NCBI RefSeq assembly: GCF_010119975.1
Contig: NZ_CP048222.1
Location: 5,432,501-5,496,500, forward strand
Origin: Rhodocytophaga rosea
GTDB lineage: Bacteria > Bacteroidota > Bacteroidia > Cytophagales > 172606-1
Reading direction: 5' to 3'
DNA: 64,000 bases
The position numbers were made by a program, and so were the translations under genes. Below the pieces are notes generated by a model, which searched no databases, had not been told where the DNA came from, and was given only the letters and a program-made list of their open reading frames with translations. This document shows positions 59,055 to 64,000 of this stretch, piece after piece; the stretch's first letter is position 1, and each line of letters begins with the position of its first letter.

Positions 59055-60638
59055 ATGAAAAAGTTCGCAAAAATATTCATACTTTCTATCCTGTGTATTT
59101 TCACGTTTACCGAATGTGAAAAGCAGCTTGAATTGTCGCCGCTGGGACAGCTGGATGAAAATACGTTTTACCAGACTGAAAATGATTTTGAAGCCGCCTC
59201 ACTTTCGCCTTATTCAACCTTACTCAATTTTTACTTTGACCAGACTGGCCTGGGTTGGTATCAGGGAGTTTTATATCCGGATGATGATGTAACGGCACCT
59301 AATAATAGTTCTAACGACCAGGAAGATTTTAACTGGAATCCAAATAACGACCAGTTTACCTATTTATGGGAGCAAAGCTATAAAGGAATTCAGCGGGCTA
59401 ATATAATTATTGACCGTTTGCCCTTAGCCAAACAGTTTTCGGATGTGGCTAAAAAAGCCCGCTATGAGGCAGAAGCAAAATTTCTGAGGGCTTATTTTCA
59501 CTTTTTACTAGCCATCCATTTTGGCAATCCTCCGGTTTCCGAAAAAGCCATTACTATCATTTCAGAGGCACGGAAAGGAAATTCGCAACCTGGAGAGATA
59601 TGGAACCTGATCATTAGTGACCTGCAATATGCAAAGGCTAATTTACCAGCAGACTGGGATGCAAAAAACAAAGGCCGTGTTACCAGTGGCGCTGCTACGG
59701 GAATGCTAGGAAAAGTATATCTGTATCGTGCCCAATGGGAAAATAATCCATCTTTTTATGCCAGTGCCATTAGTGAGTTTAATAGTATTGTAGCCAGTGG
59801 AAAATATACACTGATCCCTACATTCGAAGAAAACTTCAATCCTAATACCGAAAATAACCAGGAATCCTTATTCGAAATTCAGTTTACCCGGGGCGACTTC
59901 AACCCCTGGCTGCCTACAGATTTTGGTGCCGATGGTGACCAGAATGTTGGGGCGGCTGGCACAGCCCGGAATATATTCTGGCGTCCATCTTGCGGTCCGG
60001 GTAATGTATGTGCGCCGGGTGCCAATGGTATGGGATATGGTCAGGTACATGTTACATTGCCCTTACAGAATGAATTCGAGCCGAATGATCCCAGAATTGC
60101 CAATACCTATTGGAGGGCAGGCGATGATTTTCTGGGTGAACCCTATGATCCGGCCTGGTCGGTAACTGGTTCAACGCCTGCCAAATATGTTCGCCAGAAT
60201 CTGATTGAGTTTTCTTTCCCGCTCAATATTGAAGAAAATAACGACCGTATCATCCGGTATGCCGATGTGTTGCTCATGCTGGCGGAAGCAGAGTTGCTGG
60301 GCAATAATAATGTAGAAAAAGCCGCTCAATTAATCAATCAGGTTCGAAAAAGAGCTGACCCAACCGGAACGATTCTACCTGACCGTCCGGCTACAGTGGA
60401 TAAAAACCAGATGTTTGGGTGGCTGCGGCATGAGAGAAGAGTGGAATTTGCCTTAGAAGGAAACCGCTACAATGACCTGGTACGGTGGCACCGGGCTAGT
60501 TTAATTAATATTAAAACGGATATTAATTTTGGGAGAACAGCCGCCAACCAAAACTGGAGTGAAAAACATTTGCTCAAACCAATTCCGCAGCGTGAACTGG
60601 ACCTTAATAGTAATCTGGTTCAAAACCCTTTGTATTAA
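59055..60638 (+). CDS. SusD/RagB-family outer-membrane lipoprotein
   Basis: 527 residues. The N terminus MKKFAKIFILSILCIF, then TFTECEKQLELSPLGQLDENTFYQ, gives a signal peptide with Cys22 as the likely lipidated residue, although the lipobox (FTEC) is not ideal. The family's TPR-like core is seen in YEAEAKFLRAYFHFLLAIHFG (~133-153), and the typical C-terminal block is IRYADVLLMLAEAELL, then INQVRKRA and RHERRVEFALEGNRYNDLVRW. It caps the SusC barrel and binds the glycan or other nutrient. It lies 28 bp after susC, in the same operon. The unit has no glycoside hydrolase directly behind it. Confidence 0.95.
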   Translation: MKKFAKIFILSILCIFTFTECEKQLELSPLGQLDENTFYQTENDFEAASLSPYSTLLNFYFDQTGLGWYQGVLYPDDDVTAPNNSSNDQEDFNWNPNNDQFTYLWEQSYKGIQRANIIIDRLPLAKQFSDVAKKARYEAEAKFLRAYFHFLLAIHFGNPPVSEKAITIISEARKGNSQPGEIWNLIISDLQYAKANLPADWDAKNKGRVTSGAATGMLGKVYLYRAQWENNPSFYASAISEFNSIVASGKYTLIPTFEENFNPNTENNQESLFEIQFTRGDFNPWLPTDFGADGDQNVGAAGTARNIFWRPSCGPGNVCAPGANGMGYGQVHVTLPLQNEFEPNDPRIANTYWRAGDDFLGEPYDPAWSVTGSTPAKYVRQNLIEFSFPLNIEENNDRIIRYADVLLMLAEAELLGNNNVEKAAQLINQVRKRADPTGTILPDRPATVDKNQMFGWLRHERRVEFALEGNRYNDLVRWHRASLINIKTDINFGRTAANQNWSEKHLLKPIPQRELDLNSNLVQNPLY

Positions 60639-60651
60639 AACAGGATATAAG

Positions 60652-60688
60652 CAAACTCCGCTAAATTATTATAGTTTAGCGGAGTTTG
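60652..60688. terminator. Hairpin after susD
   Basis: CAAACTCCGCTAAA (60652-60665) and TTTAGCGGAGTTTG (60675-60688) form a 14-bp perfect stem with a nine-base loop. It lacks a clear U-run on either side but is well placed to end the susCD transcript. Confidence 0.7.
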
Positions 60689-60711
60689 ATCTGATGATAA
60701 GAGTTCTGTTA

Positions 60712-60786
60712 TCGGGATGACAGGATTCGAACCTCCAGCCTCGTTGTCCCGAACGACGTGCACTAACCGGAGTGCGCTATATCCTA
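60712..60786 (-). pseudogene. Degenerate tRNA-Pro (CGG anticodon)-like sequence
   Basis: On the minus strand the order of parts matches a bacterial tRNA-Pro: D-arm (GCGC...GTGC), anticodon loop TTCGGGA (anticodon CGG), T-arm with the invariant GGTTCGAATCC, and the acceptor end CATCCCGA. The acceptor stem has two mismatches, the anticodon stem one and the T-stem one, so it is probably not a working tRNA. It may be a decayed copy left by recombination or integration at a tRNA gene. It separates the susCD unit from the exopolysaccharide genes. Confidence 0.65.
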
Positions 60787-60891
60787 AAAAGCTAGATGCA
60801 TGCAATGGTGTAGGATTACTATAATTCAGACCAGCCTTACAAGATAAAATAAAAGCTTCTTGTTTGTCAAGCAAAAGATTTAAGATATCGC

Positions 60892-61989
60892 TTAATCTAG
60901 CTGACTGATTACTTCAAAAATCCGCTCTGTAGCTTTCCCATCCCATAGAGAGGGAATCTGGCAGTTTTTGTAGGTGCCGTTATAAATCTTTTCTACCGTT
61001 TCAATAATTCCTCTCTTGTCAAAACCCAGCAGAGTATTAGAACCAATTTCAATAGTAGAAGGTCTTTCTGTATTTGGGCGCAAGGTAATACAAGGAATTT
61101 TCCGAAAAGTAGTTTCTTCCTGAATACCACCACTATCAGTAATTACATAGCTTGCATGAAGAATTAAATTCTGGAAATCGAGATACCCTACAGGTTCCAT
61201 TAGTAGCACATTTACATCTTCTTCGATCTGCTGGTACAAGCCGGATTCTTTCAGTTTGTTGCGGGTACGTGGGTGCAGGGGAAACACAATTTTGCTAAAG
61301 CGCCTGAGTTCTGAAATGATATCCAGAATCTGTAACAAGCCCTCTTTGGTATCCACATTGCCTGGGCGGTGCATGGTCATGAGGGCATAACTTTGGGGCT
61401 GTAGCTGAAGCTTACTCAATATAGGGGAGGCTTTTATTAGGGAATCGTAAGCCACCAGTGTATCAATCATGGTATTGCCCACGAAACAGATCTGTTCTTT
61501 TGCCTTTCCTTCTTTCAGGAGATTATCAATGCCGCTCTGCTCTGTTACAAAGAAAATATCTGTGAGGTTGTCGGTAATAATCCGGTTAATTTCTTCAGGC
61601 ATACTGCGGTCAAAACTCCGGAGTCCACTCTCTATATGTGCCAGCCTGATACCCATTTTATTGGCAGTTAATGCAGCAGCCAGCGTAGAATTTACATCTC
61701 CCACCACTACCAGTAAATCTGGCTGATAGCTGGCAATGATCTGCTCAATCCCCTGCATCATTTGTGAAAGCTGCGAAACCACTGTCGTTTTATCCAGGCT
61801 CAGCAAAAAATCGGGCTCTTTTAGAGATAGTTCTGTAAAGAAAACATCGCTCATATTATGGCTGAAATGCTGCCCGGTATGTAATAAACGGTGTTCGATG
61901 TCTGGATAAGAATTAATTACCTTCTCAAACTGAGTGATTTTAATAATATTAGGACGGGTACCTACGACAGTTAATACTTTATGGATCAT
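60892..61989 (-). CDS. wecB: UDP-N-acetylglucosamine 2-epimerase, non-hydrolysing
   Basis: A 365-residue cytoplasmic enzyme that interconverts UDP-GlcNAc and UDP-ManNAc for surface polysaccharide. The N terminus VLTVVGTRPNIIKITQFEKV matches the family's GTRPExIK box, with Asn in place of the usual Glu. LLHTGQHFSHNMSDVFF, VVGDVNSTLAAALTANKMGI, HIESGLRSFDRSMPEEINR and MTMHRPGNVD are also diagnostic. The C-terminal half has ITDSGGIQEETTFRKIPCIT, the UDP-binding segment. Its start overlaps the stop of the upstream kinase gene by four bases (ATGA), so translation is coupled. Confidence 0.93.
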   Translation of the reverse strand: MIHKVLTVVGTRPNIIKITQFEKVINSYPDIEHRLLHTGQHFSHNMSDVFFTELSLKEPDFLLSLDKTTVVSQLSQMMQGIEQIIASYQPDLLVVVGDVNSTLAAALTANKMGIRLAHIESGLRSFDRSMPEEINRIITDNLTDIFFVTEQSGIDNLLKEGKAKEQICFVGNTMIDTLVAYDSLIKASPILSKLQLQPQSYALMTMHRPGNVDTKEGLLQILDIISELRRFSKIVFPLHPRTRNKLKESGLYQQIEEDVNVLLMEPVGYLDFQNLILHASYVITDSGGIQEETTFRKIPCITLRPNTERPSTIEIGSNTLLGFDKRGIIETVEKIYNGTYKNCQIPSLWDGKATERIFEVISQLD

Positions 61990-64000
61990 TTGGTTTTAGC
62001 TGCTTTACTGCGGCTGAATAAAGTTGATAATTTTTTTATTACGCCATTACTTCTGGATTCCTCTTCATAATACCCATAGCCATATCCATATTTGTTGCCA
62101 TATCCGTTATAATACCCATATGATTTGTTAATTCGAAGATCATTGAGAACAATGGCCAGATTTCTTATAGACTTGTCTGTTTGTAATTTATTTACGGTAT
62201 CCAGAAAAACTTTTTTTGAATACTTCTGCCGGACGATAAAAATATTAATATCTGCATATTTCATAGCGATCAGTGCATCCGTTACCAGGCCAATAGGAGG
62301 GGTATCCACAATAATATAATCATACTGTGGACGTAGTTCCTCCAACAGGTTTTTCATCGTATCGCTCATAATTAATTCGGAAGGATTCGGAGGAATGGGA
62401 CCGGCAGGAAGAATATCCAGATTTTCTAACTTACTTTTAATAATTACCTGAGCAGCTTTGGCTTTTCCGATCAGTACGGTACTCATGCCCTGTTCATTTG
62501 ATATGCCCATGTCCTGATGAATTTTAGGTTTACGCAGGTCTAAACCCATCAGTAGAATTCTTTTACCCGAAATAGCCAGAATGGCTGCCATATTTAATGA
62601 AAAAAAAGTTTTTCCCTCTCCGCTAATGGTAGAGGTGACCGTTACGATCTTATAGTCTGCATCAATGGCTAAATATTGGAGATTTGTACGAATCGAACGG
62701 AAAGCTTCTGCAATAGCTGATTTAGGCTTATCTGTCACGACCAGGTTACTTCCATAAGTATTCCGTGCATGATTAATAGTACCCAGAACCGGAACTAAGG
62801 TCATTTTTTCCAGCTGGCTCCTGTCTGTGATGGTATCATCGAGAAAATCTTTAATAAAGATATAACTCAAGCATAAAGAGAGGCTTGCGAAAACTGCAAT
62901 AATGTAAGCCATACCTGTTTTCGGCTTAATAGGAGTTCCTGGTGTTCCTGCATAATCTAATACTACGTTATCAGCGATTGTAGCTGCTTTGGCAATGCTG
63001 GTTCGCATTTTCTGCTGCCATAAGAGTAGAAATATATTTTCATTTAATGACCGGTTGCGTTCTATACCTAAAAATTGCCTTTCCGTGGTGGGGATTTGTG
63101 CCAGTTTTTGTTCAAACCTGTTTAAAGTTGTATTGATAATTCTCAGGTTTGTAAGTAAGGCCTCTCTGAAGTTTTGTGCATTGCTGAGTAGTTCATCCCG
63201 AATCACAATGATCTGACGATTGATGGCCCGCACCTGTGGGGCAAGTTCCGTATTATTTAATAAAAGGTTTCTACGTTGTATTTCCAGTTGATTTAATGCA
63301 TTCAGGTTAGCACTGATTGCCGCGTCCTGGGCACCAATATTAGAGGTAGAGATATTACTAATATCACCTCCGCGCCTGATATGGCTGTTAAGGGAATCCA
63401 ATGACTTTAGGGTGAGCTCAATCTCTATACGTCTTTTATCAAACTCTGTAAAACGCTGTAGGGCAAAGTCAGCGCTTAAATTAGTCATACCCTTTTCCCG
63501 TTTAAATGCTTCAATATTCCCTTCAGATAAATTTAAACTATCACTAATTTGCTGTAACTGTTCATTAATAAATGAAATCGTATTGTTAGCTACTTTGGTT
63601 TTCTCATCCTTGCTTCGCTCTGTATATTGATCTATTAATGTATTTACAAAATCCCTGGCCCGCATCGCTACCTGGTCATCACAGGAAATTACTAATATAG
63701 AAGTCTCTTCATCAGCCCGTGTTACATCTACCTTGCCTCTATATTCCGCTACCAAACTTGCCGGGTGATATATCGTGAAGGCATATCCATCTTCATGATC
63801 TATCACAGCCTGCCCACGAGGATTTAAACGAAGGCGGAATCTGCCAAAGTCGTTATTGAATAGTTCATTTATTTGATAAATGCTACCGGACTTTTCACCA
63901 TCTCCTATCTCATAGATAAATTTAAATTTATCTTCAGTAACAAATTCCACATCAAAGGTTTTATTATAAGCCTGACTGTATAAGGTATCTATTTCAATAA
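61986..64000 (-). CDS. Wzc-type polysaccharide co-polymerase / tyrosine autokinase (5' end outside window)
   Basis: The frame is still open at the window edge, so the N terminus is missing; about 670 residues are seen. Parts, in numbering from the GTG codon at 63950: Wzz-like periplasmic remainder, long coiled coil (~100-290), GNVR-type segment (IPTTERQFLGIERNRSLNEN), second membrane helix (~345-368), and a BY-kinase domain with Walker A SGEGKT (443-448), Walker A'-like LMGLDLRKP (467-475) and Walker B YIIVDTPP (~545-552). The tail (~611-628) is a Tyr/Gly cluster (YGYYNGYGNKYGYGYGYY), the site of autophosphorylation in such kinases. It controls chain length and export of exopolysaccharide. 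Confidence 0.93.
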   Translation of the reverse strand, partial: IEIDTLYSQAYNKTFDVEFVTEDKFKFIYEIGDGEKSGSIYQINELFNNDFGRFRLRLNPRGQAVIDHEDGYAFTIYHPASLVAEYRGKVDVTRADEETSILVISCDDQVAMRARDFVNTLIDQYTERSKDEKTKVANNTISFINEQLQQISDSLNLSEGNIEAFKREKGMTNLSADFALQRFTEFDKRRIEIELTLKSLDSLNSHIRRGGDISNISTSNIGAQDAAISANLNALNQLEIQRRNLLLNNTELAPQVRAINRQIIVIRDELLSNAQNFREALLTNLRIINTTLNRFEQKLAQIPTTERQFLGIERNRSLNENIFLLLWQQKMRTSIAKAATIADNVVLDYAGTPGTPIKPKTGMAYIIAVFASLSLCLSYIFIKDFLDDTITDRSQLEKMTLVPVLGTINHARNTYGSNLVVTDKPKSAIAEAFRSIRTNLQYLAIDADYKIVTVTSTISGEGKTFFSLNMAAILAISGKRILLMGLDLRKPKIHQDMGISNEQGMSTVLIGKAKAAQVIIKSKLENLDILPAGPIPPNPSELIMSDTMKNLLEELRPQYDYIIVDTPPIGLVTDALIAMKYADINIFIVRQKYSKKVFLDTVNKLQTDKSIRNLAIVLNDLRINKSYGYYNGYGNKYGYGYGYYEEESRSNGVIKKLSTLFSRSKAAKTK

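Noticed and set aside
60712-60786. A functional tRNA-Pro gene
   Set aside because: Four stem mismatches, two of them in the acceptor stem, make correct folding and aminoacylation unlikely.

Overview
The window looks like a chromosomal segment of a Bacteroidota bacterium, probably order Cytophagales. This is inferred from a SusC/SusD pair with FecI/FecR regulators, an STN-bearing TonB receptor, start codons without strong Shine-Dalgarno sequences, an ECF41-type sigma factor, a NIPSNAP protein and many MacB/FtsX-type permeases. I cannot name the genus from the sequence alone.

Layout. (1) 1-2610: the 3' part of a 23S rRNA gene, a 5S rRNA gene and a terminator. (2) 2.8-6.9 kb: a secreted CocE/X-Pro-peptidase-type hydrolase and, on the other strand, an exported agarase-like glycoside hydrolase. 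(3) 7.2-39.1 kb: the dominant feature, twelve co-oriented genes for ~800-residue MacB/FtsX-type ABC permeases. They are interrupted only by a secreted beta-propeller (PD40) gene and a 91-residue unknown gene. No ABC ATPase is encoded anywhere in the window. Most spacers between the permease genes carry a ~100-bp element whose ends are inverted copies of GTCTGGAACC. Two internal boundaries carry a nearly identical regulatory block: two tandem 16-bp dyads (TGTTC-N6-GKRCA type) 21 bp apart, then 65-66 bp further on a sigma54-like GG-N10-GT element (GGCAG/TTGTG). Related dyads lie upstream of the first permease. The array is therefore probably split into at least three transcription units under one shared control. 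(4) 39.3-45.7 kb: a small secreted protein with a frameshift, a saccharopine-dehydrogenase-like enzyme, and a cell-surface sugar cluster (UDP-galactopyranose mutase and a glycosyltransferase, divergent from a family-1-like glycosidase). (5) 45.7-48.4 kb: a GNAT acetyltransferase and an ECF41 sigma factor with DoxX-like and carboxymuconolactone-decarboxylase-like partners. (6) 48.6-53.1 kb: a GH106-like glycosidase, a NIPSNAP protein and a HAD-family protein. (7) 53.1-60.6 kb: a FecI-type sigma factor divergent from FecR, followed by a SusC receptor (frameshifted) and SusD, which form a signal-coupled glycan uptake unit. (8) 60.7-64 kb: a decayed tRNA-Pro-like sequence, then a UDP-GlcNAc 2-epimerase translationally coupled to a Wzc-type tyrosine kinase that runs off the window, i.e. 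the edge of an exopolysaccharide locus.

Four genes carry single frameshifts at short repeats: two permeases at G-runs, SusC at a TA-run and the small secreted protein near a T-run. Either the locus is decaying or varying in phase, or the assembly has homopolymer errors. Raw reads would decide.
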